NCBI GenBank assembly: GCA_947167445.1
Contig: CAMVID010000013.1
Span: 22,211 to 86,210 of the forward strand
DNA: 64,000 bases
Source of the DNA: G11 sp947167445
Lineage (GTDB): Bacteria > Bacillota > Clostridia > Lachnospirales > Lachnospiraceae
Reading direction: 5' to 3'
Shown: positions 7,801-15,623 of the stretch, piece by piece
Numbering within the stretch: the stretch's first letter is position 1
Layout of the letters: every line of letters begins with the position of its first letter
Made by a program: the position numbers and the translations under genes
Notes under the pieces: model-generated
The model's input: the letters and a program-made list of their open reading frames with translations, nothing else
The model's database searches: none
Told to the model about the DNA's origin: nothing

Positions 7801-7939
7801 ATCGGTGGGTTGATGTTTTACTAAGGTAGACTTTATCGAGCCGTCGGTACTTAGGTGCTGTCCTTTAGCACCTTATGTACCGCTACGTGCGAGATCTAAG
7901 TGCAAACGTGTCTACCGTGTAAAATATCAACCCGCCGAT
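7801..7939 (+). ncRNA. Putative structured RNA element, type A copy 1
   Basis: A 139 bp element whose ends pair over about 30 positions (GGTGGGTTGAT with ATCAACCCGCC, TTTTAC with GTAAAA, GTAGAC with GTCTAC). The interior has a second hairpin (GGTAC TTAGGTGCT with AGCACCTTAT GTACC) followed by GCTACG. The same length and interior recur at 44055-44193 and, inverted, at 57612-57750. No open reading frame explains it. A mobile palindromic element (MITE) is the main alternative reading. Confidence 0.6.
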
Positions 7940-7959
7940 GAAACTTTGTGCGACACAAT

Positions 7960-7989
7960 GTGCAATTTGGGCCTGTCCCCATTCTGCAC
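7960..7989 (-). repeat. PAL unit abutting the stop of the Cys-rich gene
   Basis: A single minus-oriented unit ends at the base next to the TAG codon (7990-7992). Just before it, 7940-7959 is nearly the reverse complement of 7585-7607, so both hairpin elements are enclosed in a larger inverted repeat. Confidence 0.9.
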
Positions 7990-8226
7990 CTATTTGCGCA
8001 AGAGGGCCATGATCCGGTCGTAATTTTCGGGGTGGTGGGGGAAGGTGCAGCCTGAGCAGACCTTGATGCGCTTGCCGTTCTTGTCCTTGAAGGTGGGGTT
8101 GCCGGGGCAGGATTCAAGGTGGTAGAGGGGGCAGTAGCAAAAGAGACAGTTCAAGTCCCCGTCCATTTGGTGGCAGGGATAGTATTCGCAGTCTTTATTA
8201 GCGAAGAATTTACTTGAGTTGCTCAT
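7990..8226 (-). CDS. Small Cys-rich protein of the cobalamin operon
   Basis: A 78-residue protein with eight cysteines arranged in clusters (CEYYPC, CLFCYC, CPGN, CSGC) plus histidines, matching the Cys-rich small domain that is a probable zinc or Fe-S binder. In the family this domain is often encoded next to, or fused with, cobD and other late cobalamin genes. That agrees with its place as the last gene of this operon, overlapping cobD by 17 nt. ATG 8226 has GAGGTG about 8 nt upstream. Its function is not known; a role with the phosphatase or decarboxylase steps is inference from context. Confidence 0.75.
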   Translation of the reverse strand: MSNSSKFFANKDCEYYPCHQMDGDLNCLFCYCPLYHLESCPGNPTFKDKNGKRIKVCSGCTFPHHPENYDRIMALLRK

Positions 8227-9271
8227 CAAACATCACCTCTTTCAGCGTTTCGATGAATGTAACGTTATCTTTATGGTTCTTGACTGCGATTCTGTAAAAG
8301 CCCTTAAAAAGCCCCGGATAATCGCTGCAGTCTCTGATAAGAATTCCTCTGTTAAGGAGGCCTTCGTAAAGGCCTTCAGGGCCCTTAAACATAATAAAGC
8401 AAGTGTTGCTTTTGAAAATCATAAGTCCCAAATTCATAAGGCTTCTTTGTAAAAAATCACGTTCTCTCTGTATGAGCTCAAGGCTTTCTCTTACGAAATC
8501 TCCGCCTCGAAGAACATCGATTCCGGCCTTCATGGCTTCCTCTGCCACAACAGAAATATTCCACTCGGGAAGCTGTCTGTTTACGGCTTCCACATTTTGG
8601 GGAGTTGCCAACAGGTATCCCGCTCTTATTCCCGGAATTGCCAGGAACTTGGTGAAGGAGCGGATAATGTAGAGGTTGTCGTATTTTTCTATAAGAGAAT
8701 TAATCTCGGCTTCGGGGAAAATCTCGGAGTTGTCCGAAAGAAGATAAAAGCTCTGATCCAAGATGACCTTGCAGCCGTTTTCTTTCGCCTTGTTAAGAAG
8801 TGAAATCAAAACGTCCGTCTCAACGTTTAAACCTGTGGGATTGGCAGGGTCGCAGATAATGATTAAATCAGGCCTCGTTGTTATGACCTCAAGCTCGTCC
8901 TCAGCAAGTTTAAAGCCCCGGGCTTCCTTGAGAATCACCCTGTGAACGTTGCAGTTCACCGCATCAAGGGCATGGGTATAGCCTGTGAAAGCGGGCTCGA
9001 AAATCAGAGCAGTCTTTGGATTGATGGCCCTTACGGTGGCGGTAATAAGTTCCGATGCGCCGGACCCGAAGGTTATGGTTTCGGCGGAAATTCCGAACAT
9101 GTTTTGAAGACCCGACAGAAGGTCCTCGTGGAGGATGTCGGGATAAACATCGCTTCTTTTGATGGATTCCTGCATGGCTTCAAGAACCTCTTTGGGGGTC
9201 CCCAAGGGGTTCAGGTTAACCGAGAAATCCATATTTACTTTGTTTCTGTAGATGTCTCCGCCGTGGTTCAT
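8210..9271 (-). CDS. cobD: Threonine-phosphate decarboxylase, cobalamin synthesis
   Basis: A 353-residue PLP enzyme of fold type I that makes (R)-1-aminopropan-2-yl phosphate, the linker of the nucleotide loop. It has the N-terminal DFSVNLNPLG of the family, the PLP aspartate in CDPANPTG, and the lysine motif SFTKFLAIPGIRAGYL. ATG 9271 is chosen because GGAG is 9 nt upstream and the protein then begins at its HGG motif; an upstream ATG would read through a PAL unit. The gene lies downstream of cbiB, with two PAL units in between. The close relative histidinol-phosphate aminotransferase is less likely given the operon. Confidence 0.92.
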   Translation of the reverse strand: MNHGGDIYRNKVNMDFSVNLNPLGTPKEVLEAMQESIKRSDVYPDILHEDLLSGLQNMFGISAETITFGSGASELITATVRAINPKTALIFEPAFTGYTHALDAVNCNVHRVILKEARGFKLAEDELEVITTRPDLIIICDPANPTGLNVETDVLISLLNKAKENGCKVILDQSFYLLSDNSEIFPEAEINSLIEKYDNLYIIRSFTKFLAIPGIRAGYLLATPQNVEAVNRQLPEWNISVVAEEAMKAGIDVLRGGDFVRESLELIQRERDFLQRSLMNLGLMIFKSNTCFIMFKGPEGLYEGLLNRGILIRDCSDYPGLFKGFYRIAVKNHKDNVTFIETLKEVMFDEQLK

Positions 9272-9288
9272 GTATTTAAACTCCGTAG

Positions 9289-9349
9289 GTGCAATTTGGG
9301 CCTGTCCCCATTCTGCACCGTGCAATTTGGGCCTGTCCCTAAATTGCAC
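9289..9349 (-). repeat. PAL cluster between cbiB and cobD; supplies the cbiB stop
   Basis: Two minus-oriented units lie at 9289-9318 and 9320-9349. The second provides the last codons and the TAG (9341-9339) of cbiB; the first ends 17 nt upstream of the cobD start. Confidence 0.9.
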
Positions 9350-10334
9350 ATAATGCGGTTAATATGATAACGAAGGCTACAGCCTCCGTGGCAAGCATAA
9401 GCCTGTTGGCTCTTCGGATGTCAGCGGGCTCGGTCTTTCTTGTTTCGTCGCCGATGGTGGGCTTGTGGACCATTACGCCCTTATACAGGTGGTCGCCTCC
9501 AAGGAGAAGTCCCAGGGCTCCGGCGCAGACGCTTTCCGTCTGGGCGGAATTTGGGGATTTGTGGTTAAGCCTGTCCCGGCGCCAGATTCGCGCCGCTGCC
9601 CGCGGGTTATAGGTCTTATCAAAAAGGCTAAGTATAAAAGTTCCGACTATCATAAAGATTGCGCTCAGTCTTGCCGGAATGAAATTAAAAAAATCATCCG
9701 CTTTGGCTGCGAATCTTCCGAAGTTCTCGTACTTTTCGTTCTTATATCCGATCATGGAATCCATGGTGTTTACGGCTTTGTAAAGCATGCCAAGAATGGG
9801 GCCTCCAAGGGCCGAATAAATCAGGGGCGCAATAACGCCGTCGGAGGTGTTTTCCGCCACGGTTTCCACTGCTGCCTTGGCAACTTCCTCGCCGTCTAAG
9901 GGTGCAGTATCACGTCCAACTATCATTGATAGGGCATAGCGGGCCTTGTCCAAATCCCCTTTATCAAGCTCCTTTGTCACAGCCATGCTTTCCTTATATA
10001 AGCTCTTGGCCGCAAGGATATAGCAAGTAAGTATCGCCTCAACCAAGATTCCGATGTACGGGTGTATGGCGTAGGCACCGATGGTAACTGCCGCCGTGAG
10101 GGCCACGGTTATTGTAACCACCAGGGACCAAAGGAGAGTTCCCCTGGTTTTTTCAAGAGAAGGATTCCTGTCGGACTTTCCGGAAACGTCCCCAAGAAGG
10201 CGCTTCTCAAGCTTCGCTATCAGATTTCCGATGGCGCGGATGGGGTGGGGAAAATTATGGGGATCTCCGATAATCAGGTCGAGGATTGTCCCCGTAATCA
10301 ATGCCAGTGTATGAAAGAAGATGTATTTCGCCAT
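9339..10334 (-). CDS. cbiB: Adenosylcobinamide-phosphate synthase
   Basis: A 331-residue integral membrane enzyme that attaches the aminopropanol (phosphate) linker to adenosylcobyric acid. The family motif GDPHNFPHPIRAIG is near the N-terminus, ENTSDGVIAPL is central, and hydrophobic stretches fit several transmembrane helices. ATG 10334 has GGAG 8 nt upstream. The start lies inside the 3' end of cobC in another frame (80 bp overlap). The C-terminal residues CAI and the stop are encoded by a PAL unit, so the original 3' end has probably been replaced. Its product feeds CobU and its co-substrate comes from CobD. Confidence 0.92.
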   Translation of the reverse strand: MAKYIFFHTLALITGTILDLIIGDPHNFPHPIRAIGNLIAKLEKRLLGDVSGKSDRNPSLEKTRGTLLWSLVVTITVALTAAVTIGAYAIHPYIGILVEAILTCYILAAKSLYKESMAVTKELDKGDLDKARYALSMIVGRDTAPLDGEEVAKAAVETVAENTSDGVIAPLIYSALGGPILGMLYKAVNTMDSMIGYKNEKYENFGRFAAKADDFFNFIPARLSAIFMIVGTFILSLFDKTYNPRAAARIWRRDRLNHKSPNSAQTESVCAGALGLLLGGDHLYKGVMVHKPTIGDETRKTEPADIRRANRLMLATEAVAFVIILTALCAI

Positions 10335-10902
10335 CTTTGTTCTCCAGTTCAATGCGGTATCCGCACAGATTATTCACCATAAAATCGTACTTGTCTTTGC
10401 CCGTCAAAACGCTCATGGCCGCCATTATGGTGCCGCCGTGGCAGACTATGGCCAGGGTTTCGTCTTCGGTGGATTGGCCCACCGCCTCCTTAAGTCCCTC
10501 AAAGATTCTTTTGGCAAAACCCTCATAGGTCTCCGCCTCCGGAATGGGGTCCTTGCCGCCGGAGTCCACCCAGACCTGAAATTCCGGGGTTCCGTTTAAC
10601 TCCTCGTAGGTTTTGCCCTCAAAGAGGCCGAAGTCCATTTCCTTTAAATTGTCTATTTTGGTAAAATCGTCGCGGTTCTCCCCAAAGAGGATTCCTGCGG
10701 TCTCTAACGCCCTCTTTAATGGGCTTACGCAGATTCTGAAATTTCCATCGTATGGAGCAAAGATTTCATCGTAGGTTTTCTTTGCCTCCCGCGCCACCTT
10801 TATTCCTTCTTCACACAGACTCTCGTCTGTTCGTCCGCCACTGTAGCGCTTCTCGGCATTGCCCGGGGTCTGCCCGTGGCGAATCAGATATACCGTCTTC
10901 AT
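10255..10902 (-). CDS. cobC: Alpha-ribazole phosphatase, histidine phosphatase family
   Basis: A 215-residue cytoplasmic phosphatase with the catalytic RHGQTPGN at residues 7-14, the second histidine in CHGGTIMA near residue 155, and the acid in the KEMDFGLFEGKTYEEL stretch. In this operon it most likely removes the phosphate from alpha-ribazole phosphate or adenosylcobalamin phosphate. ATG 10902 has AGGAG 8 nt upstream; PAL units lie before it. The last 26 codons overlap cbiB in another frame. Phosphoglycerate-mutase-like relatives look similar, so the substrate rests on context. Confidence 0.85.
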   Translation of the reverse strand: MKTVYLIRHGQTPGNAEKRYSGGRTDESLCEEGIKVAREAKKTYDEIFAPYDGNFRICVSPLKRALETAGILFGENRDDFTKIDNLKEMDFGLFEGKTYEELNGTPEFQVWVDSGGKDPIPEAETYEGFAKRIFEGLKEAVGQSTEDETLAIVCHGGTIMAAMSVLTGKDKYDFMVNNLCGYRIELENKDGEIHLLSYTGIDYGDNPRPDYRRSP

Positions 10903-10920
10903 TATTTTTCTCCTATAGAT

Positions 10921-11005
10921 GTGCAGTTTGGGGACAGGCCCAGATTGCACGCTTCGTGTGCAATCTGGGCCTGTCCCCAAACTGCACATCCGCCCCCAAA
11001 CTGCA
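10921..11005. repeat. PAL inverted pair plus partial, between cobS and cobC
   Basis: A plus unit (10921-10950) and a minus unit (10958-10987) are perfect complements around GCTTCGT, giving a 30 bp stem with a 7 nt loop. A partial unit continues to 11005, two bases from the cobS stop. Confidence 0.9.
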
Positions 11006-11007
11006 CA

Positions 11008-11781
11008 TCATATCCAAGTCATCGCTGCAAGCACTGCCGCAGCCAGCATTTCGCCGGTGCACAGGAAGTACCCGGCGGTGTCGCCGGTTACCCCGCCGAA
11101 TTCCTTGTAGGCTTTGTAGCGGTAGTAGATTGTATAGAGGGTAAAGGTCAAAAGCACCGCCAGCCCTTTAATAAGATTCATGAAAAGAACAATGATTTCC
11201 AGCACAATAAGGGTGAATATCAAAAAGATTATGATACCCTTCTGCTCTTTTCTGGTCTCCTCATAAAGCATGCCGTCCTTCTTTGCCTTCTTAAGAAGAA
11301 GGGATGTAAGGCCGCTTAAGCACCTTCCCACTGCAAAAATTGAAGCGAAAATAAGAATTGTCTTATTGTCGCACTTATCACTTAATAAAATGGCGGTTAC
11401 CGAAGCACCAAAAATAAGCAATATCCTCACGAGCCCCAAAACCGCAAATGCCCCGATGTGGGGATCCTTCAGTATCTCCAGCTTCTTCTCCATTGGGGCA
11501 TAGGACCTTAAGGCATCCTCCGTGTCCATGAACCCGTCAAGATGAAAGCCTCCGGTAATAATTAAAGGTGCCAGAATGGTTAACATAACACGTACTGCCA
11601 CAGGGACACCCATCATGAAGGCCGGCACATTAATAAGCCAGATAACGGCTCCGATGGCCACGCCAACAAAGGGGAAAAACGTAAGGCTATGTGCCATGTC
11701 GTCTTCCTTCCAGATAAACCGCGGCATGGGAATTTTGCTGTATAGGGAAAATGAAACCGCAAACCACCTGAATATGCTCAA
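11008..11781 (-). CDS. cobS: Adenosylcobinamide-GDP ribazoletransferase (cobalamin synthase)
   Basis: A 257-residue polytopic membrane enzyme that joins adenosylcobinamide-GDP to alpha-ribazole. The signature GFHLDGFMDTEDAL (about 78-91) carries the metal-binding aspartates, and GGVTGDTAGYF near the C-terminus is the second conserved motif. Five to seven hydrophobic helices are visible. The start overlaps the cobU stop by 4 nt (ATGA), showing tight coupling. The upstream genes supply both substrates. Confidence 0.94.
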   Translation of the reverse strand: MSIFRWFAVSFSLYSKIPMPRFIWKEDDMAHSLTFFPFVGVAIGAVIWLINVPAFMMGVPVAVRVMLTILAPLIITGGFHLDGFMDTEDALRSYAPMEKKLEILKDPHIGAFAVLGLVRILLIFGASVTAILLSDKCDNKTILIFASIFAVGRCLSGLTSLLLKKAKKDGMLYEETRKEQKGIIIFLIFTLIVLEIIVLFMNLIKGLAVLLTFTLYTIYYRYKAYKEFGGVTGDTAGYFLCTGEMLAAAVLAAMTWI

Positions 11782-12332
11782 TTTTCCACCTCAGTGTCTT
11801 CGTCTCTAAGGTCATATACCTTGTCGGCAAAATCCATAAGTTTCTCATTTACTCCGTCAAGGAGCTTTACAAAAAGCCTGGTGGAATTGTCATAGCCCGG
11901 GGCATCCTTGTCGTACTCACTTGTAACCATCACAAGGTTGTGGGCCTGATTCGCCAGGGCAACTATATCTCCGTAAACGCTCTCCACAAAGGTCTCAATA
12001 TCCGGGTTCCCAACCTGACATAGCTTTGTCCTTGCTGGATTTTCGTGCATTTCGTTTCCCACAAGGTTGGAAACACACTCCAAAAGCACCGTGGCGCTGC
12101 CGATATCCATAACCTCTCCCTCAAGGTCCCAGATATCATATCCCTTCTCCACGGTAATAAATCCCTTGCCTGCTCTGGCTTTGCGGTGTCTCTCCACCCT
12201 CATGCTTCCCTCGTCATCAAAGACCTCCATGGTGGCAAGGTAATACCTGATTGAGTCTCCGGTGTTCATAGCCAGCTCTTCGGCCAATGCGGATTTCCCT
12301 GAGTTCTTTCTTCCGATTACCAAAATATTCAT
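11778..12332 (-). CDS. cobU: Adenosylcobinamide kinase / guanylyltransferase
   Basis: A 184-residue cytoplasmic enzyme that phosphorylates adenosylcobinamide and then transfers GMP. It has the P-loop GRKNSGKS at 7-14 and the histidine that carries GMP in RVERHRKAR (about 45-53). The length is close to the usual 180. ATGA overlap with cobT upstream and with cobS downstream places it in the middle of a coupled cobT-cobU-cobS block. Confidence 0.93.
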   Translation of the reverse strand: MNILVIGRKNSGKSALAEELAMNTGDSIRYYLATMEVFDDEGSMRVERHRKARAGKGFITVEKGYDIWDLEGEVMDIGSATVLLECVSNLVGNEMHENPARTKLCQVGNPDIETFVESVYGDIVALANQAHNLVMVTSEYDKDAPGYDNSTRLFVKLLDGVNEKLMDFADKVYDLRDEDTEVEN

Positions 12333-13417
12333 TTTCTGAACCTCTCGTACTGTTTGATGGTAGTTTCGTTAAAAGCAACACCGCCTGAAAACAGTGACAT
12401 AACCATGTCAAGAAGCGGGAAAAGCATAATGGCGCCGGTGCCCTCACCAAGGGCTAAGTCAGCGTCTATAACCGGTTTCAGCCCCAGGCGGTTCATGATT
12501 TCTTCCGCGCCCTTTTCTCTGCCTTTATGGGATGCAATCATGAAATCCTTGCAGCCCTTAACAATTCCCTCCGCAGTAAAGGCAGCCACTGCGCTGATAA
12601 AACCGTCTATGACAATGGGAATTCCAAGCATTGCTCCGCCGATGTAAACTCCCACAAGGCCTGCGATATCAAGACCTCCAAACTTTCTTAGAGCCTCGAA
12701 AACATTGGTAGCTCCCCTAATTCCCTTTTTGTCTTTATCATCAAGATGAAACTTTAAAGTTTCCTCTATCACTTCAATCTTATGCTCAAGGCCCTCATCC
12801 GTAAGCCCTGCTCCCCTGCCCGTAACTGCGGCGGGTTCAAGCCCCGTCAGGGCGCATAGAAGAGCAGTTGCCGTGGTTGTGTTGCCGATTCCCATTTCAC
12901 CGGTTGCAATAATCTCGAACTTCTTGTCTCTGCAAAGCTTAACCATTTCAATTCCGGCTTCAATGGCCTTAAGGCACTCTTCCACCGACATTGCAGGCCC
13001 CTTTAGAATATCCCCGGTGCCCTTTCTCACCTTCTTATCGATGACTCCCTTTGGGGTGCCCTCGCAGTTGATTCCCACATCCACGGTAAAAATCTCCAAA
13101 GGATAGTGCTTCGCCATCATGCCAACGGAGCTCTCCTTTCGCCCCATGAGGGCGGCCACATCCCTTGTGACGCTTTGGTCCGTCTGTGATACTCCCTCTA
13201 AGACCACCCCGTTGTCGGCACACATAATTACCAGTGCCTTCTTTGAGAGGTCCGGGCACATGTCAGCCTTGGCGGCGGCGATTTTGCACACCAGATCCTC
13301 GAAATCTCCGAGGCCGTCGATAGGTTTGGCTATGGCGTCCCACCGGCTTCTTGCAGCCTCGGCGGCCTGCACATCCGGCGTGTTAATCTTAATGGAAGTA
13401 AGCTCTTTAATCGTCAT
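12329..13417 (-). CDS. cobT: Nicotinate-nucleotide-dimethylbenzimidazole phosphoribosyltransferase
   Basis: A 362-residue cytoplasmic enzyme that makes alpha-ribazole phosphate from nicotinate mononucleotide and a lower-ligand base. It shows GEMGIGNTTTA (about 173), the TGRGAG loop, and the catalytic glutamate in ALGEGTGA near residue 330. Normal length. It overlaps cobQ by 4 nt (ATGA). No bluB or other dimethylbenzimidazole synthesis gene is in the window, so the base may be scavenged or be another benzimidazole. Confidence 0.95.
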   Translation of the reverse strand: MTIKELTSIKINTPDVQAAEAARSRWDAIAKPIDGLGDFEDLVCKIAAAKADMCPDLSKKALVIMCADNGVVLEGVSQTDQSVTRDVAALMGRKESSVGMMAKHYPLEIFTVDVGINCEGTPKGVIDKKVRKGTGDILKGPAMSVEECLKAIEAGIEMVKLCRDKKFEIIATGEMGIGNTTTATALLCALTGLEPAAVTGRGAGLTDEGLEHKIEVIEETLKFHLDDKDKKGIRGATNVFEALRKFGGLDIAGLVGVYIGGAMLGIPIVIDGFISAVAAFTAEGIVKGCKDFMIASHKGREKGAEEIMNRLGLKPVIDADLALGEGTGAIMLFPLLDMVMSLFSGGVAFNETTIKQYERFRK

Positions 13418-14865
13418 CTTTTAATCCCCATTATTTCGTAGATGTAGTCCATATCCAGGGCTGCCCGCAGCTGCTCCGCCAGCAAATCGTACTGGGTCTC
13501 CCTGAAAGCTTTATAATCCATTGTAACTTCAAAGCCCGTAACGGCTTCAAGAATCTCTTTCCTGTCAAAGAATCCGTGAATGTAAGTGCCATACACGTTT
13601 CCTTTGCAAAAACCCGTCCTCTCCGAAGTAAACTCAGTCAAATCCTCGTAAGGAGTGGTGGTGCCCATGTGAATCTCATAGCCTTCCACAGGTTTGCCTT
13701 TAAGGCCCTCAAACTTTCCTGCGGCGCCTGAAATCACACCTTCAAAATTCGTCCTGGTTTTCTCCTTCCCAAGAACCGTATCCACAGGTAAAAGCCTAAG
13801 CCCCTCCTCAAATCCTCCACTCTCGACTCCTTGTGGGTCTTCAATTCTTCTTCCAAGCATCTGATACCCGCCACAGATACCAAAGATGGGTGTGTTGTCA
13901 TGGAGAACTTTGGTTTTTACCAAATCGGCAAGGCCGTTATCCTTGATGGCTCTTAAATCTTCCAGAGTATTTTTGGAGCCGGGAATAATGATTATGTCAG
14001 GATTCCCCAGTTCAGAAGGGGTCTTCACGTATCTTACAGACACCCCCTTAAGCTGCTCAAAGGTGTCAAAATCCGTGAAGTTTGATATATGATTAAGTCT
14101 TATAATTGCAATATCAAAATCTTTAATTTGGTTTACATAAAATCTGTCCGACAAAGAATCCTCGTCGTCGAGTTTTACGTCCATGTAGGGAACCACGCCT
14201 ACAACCTTGGTCTTCCCCCGATCCTCCAGAATCTTCACCCCGTCCTCAAACAAGCGGGCGTCCCCTCGGAATTTGTTGACGATAAGCCCCTTCACCAGGT
14301 CTCTCTCGTCCTTTTCAAGTAAATCAAGGGTACCGAGAAGCTGAGGGAAAATGCCGCCTCTGTCGATGTCACCCACAAGAAGCACCAGGGCGTCAATCAT
14401 CTTGGCAAGCCCCATGTTTACGATGTCGTCCTTTTTGAGGTTTAGTTCAACGGGAGAACCGGCCCCTTCTACTACTATGATATCATAGTTTTCCGCCAGT
14501 TTATCGTAGGCTTTCTTAATTTCCGGAATGAAATCCTTCTTGCGTTTAAAGTAGTCCATGGCCTTCATGTTTCCAAGGACTTCGCCGTTAAGAATGACCT
14601 GGGAGCCCATGTCGCTTGTGGGCTTTAAAAGGATTGGATTCATGCATGCAAGGGGCTTTGTTCCCGCGCACTCCGCCTGCATGACCTGAGCCCTTCCCAT
14701 TTCAAGGCCTTCCTCCGTAACAAAGGAATTAAGGGCCATGTTCTGGGATTTAAAGGGGGCCACCCTGAAACCATCTTCGGCAAAAATCCTGCAAAGCCCT
14801 GCGGCAATGACGGATTTCCCGGCGTTTGACATGGTGCCCTGAATCATTATGTTTTTAGTTTTCAT
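13414..14865 (-). CDS. cobQ: Cobyric acid synthase
   Basis: A 483-residue glutamine-dependent amidotransferase that amidates four side chains of adenosylcobyrinate diamide. The N-terminal P-loop domain begins GTMSNAGKSVIAAGL, and the C-terminal glutamine amidotransferase domain has the nucleophile in GICGGYQMLG (about 332) and the histidine in GTYIHGFFD. The start at 14865 gives the family's usual MKTKNIMIQGTMS beginning; it overlaps btuD by 11 nt. It is also called cbiP in anaerobic pathways. Because no earlier ring genes are nearby it may act on imported incomplete corrinoids, or the rest lies elsewhere. Confidence 0.92.
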   Translation of the reverse strand: MKTKNIMIQGTMSNAGKSVIAAGLCRIFAEDGFRVAPFKSQNMALNSFVTEEGLEMGRAQVMQAECAGTKPLACMNPILLKPTSDMGSQVILNGEVLGNMKAMDYFKRKKDFIPEIKKAYDKLAENYDIIVVEGAGSPVELNLKKDDIVNMGLAKMIDALVLLVGDIDRGGIFPQLLGTLDLLEKDERDLVKGLIVNKFRGDARLFEDGVKILEDRGKTKVVGVVPYMDVKLDDEDSLSDRFYVNQIKDFDIAIIRLNHISNFTDFDTFEQLKGVSVRYVKTPSELGNPDIIIIPGSKNTLEDLRAIKDNGLADLVKTKVLHDNTPIFGICGGYQMLGRRIEDPQGVESGGFEEGLRLLPVDTVLGKEKTRTNFEGVISGAAGKFEGLKGKPVEGYEIHMGTTTPYEDLTEFTSERTGFCKGNVYGTYIHGFFDRKEILEAVTGFEVTMDYKAFRETQYDLLAEQLRAALDMDYIYEIMGIKR

Positions 14866-15622
14866 ATCTTTTCTGGATATATTCATAGACGTCAAAATCG
14901 TAGGTTTCCTTCAAAACCTCCGAAGCCAGGATTTCGGAGCGCGGTGCTTCGCCGATGATTCGGCCTTCCTTAATAAAGATACCTCTGTCGGATAATCGAA
15001 GGGCCAATGAAATATCGTGATAAACTCCAACCAGCGTGTTTCCGGGAGTCTTCCTCCACTCGTCAAGGTACTCGGAAAGCTCAGATACCACCTTTAGATC
15101 CAGGTGGTTGGTGGGTTCATCAAGAAACAGAATATTTGATTCCTGGGCGAAGGTGCGGGCCAAAAATACGCGCTGCAGCTCGCCTCCGGATAAAGAGCCG
15201 ATCTGTCTGTCGGAAAGCTTCTCCATGCCAACCTTTCTAAGGGCTTCCTCGGCGATGGCCACGTCCTTGTCGGAGGGTTTACCAAAGAAATGGGGCATGT
15301 GAAGATAGCGACCGAGAATTACGGTTTCCAAAACAGAGTATGAAAAATAAACCTGGGAGAGCTGGGTCATAAAGGCCACATTCCCGGCTATTTCTTTTCT
15401 GGTCATCTTTGAAACATCCTGCCCGTTAATAAGAACCTGTCCGGAATAGGGGATAATGCCTATGACGGCCTTAAGTAGGGTGGATTTGCCGGAGCCGTTA
15501 CTGCCAAGAATGCAGACGCTCTCTCCGGTTTCAATTGAAAGATTTATGTCCTTTATTACAGGGTGCTTCATGGTTTTGTCGTATGAAGCCTGAAGATTGT
15601 TGCATACTATGGCTTTACTCAT
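14855..15622 (-). CDS. btuD: Corrinoid ABC transporter ATPase
   Basis: A 255-residue ABC ATPase with Walker A GSNGSGKST (about 36-44), signature LSGGELQRV (about 139), Walker B ILFLDEPTNHLDL and a downstream switch histidine in GVYHDISLA. This is the FecE/BtuD type that works with FecCD permeases. ATG 15622 has AAGAAGG 7 nt upstream and follows the permease stop with a 1 nt gap. Corrinoid rather than siderophore transport is inferred from the riboswitch and cobalamin genes. Confidence 0.9.
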   Translation of the reverse strand: MSKAIVCNNLQASYDKTMKHPVIKDINLSIETGESVCILGSNGSGKSTLLKAVIGIIPYSGQVLINGQDVSKMTRKEIAGNVAFMTQLSQVYFSYSVLETVILGRYLHMPHFFGKPSDKDVAIAEEALRKVGMEKLSDRQIGSLSGGELQRVFLARTFAQESNILFLDEPTNHLDLKVVSELSEYLDEWRKTPGNTLVGVYHDISLALRLSDRGIFIKEGRIIGEAPRSEILASEVLKETYDFDVYEYIQKRYEN

Positions 15623-15623
15623 G

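Noticed and set aside
7599..7939. Possible retron msr-msd or group II intron remnant
   Set aside because: Long inverted ends and inner hairpins suggested it, but there is no reverse transcriptase gene nearby and no domain V match that I can defend.
7521..7989. Possible CRISPR array from repeated 30 bp units
   Set aside because: Units are separated by 0-12 bp rather than regular 30-40 bp spacers, they change orientation within a cluster, are spread over the whole window, and no cas gene is present.
9271..9349. Longer cobD start at 9349
   Set aside because: The extra residues are PAL-encoded. The ATG at 9271 has a good ribosome site and gives the normal family N-terminus. The same reasoning was used for cobC, the 20476 degV gene and the 22839 GH36 gene.
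13414..14865. CobQ-like protein being MurT/GatD-type instead of cobyric acid synthase
   Set aside because: The dethiobiotin-synthase-like P-loop domain and the coupled cobTUS genes favour cobyric acid synthase.
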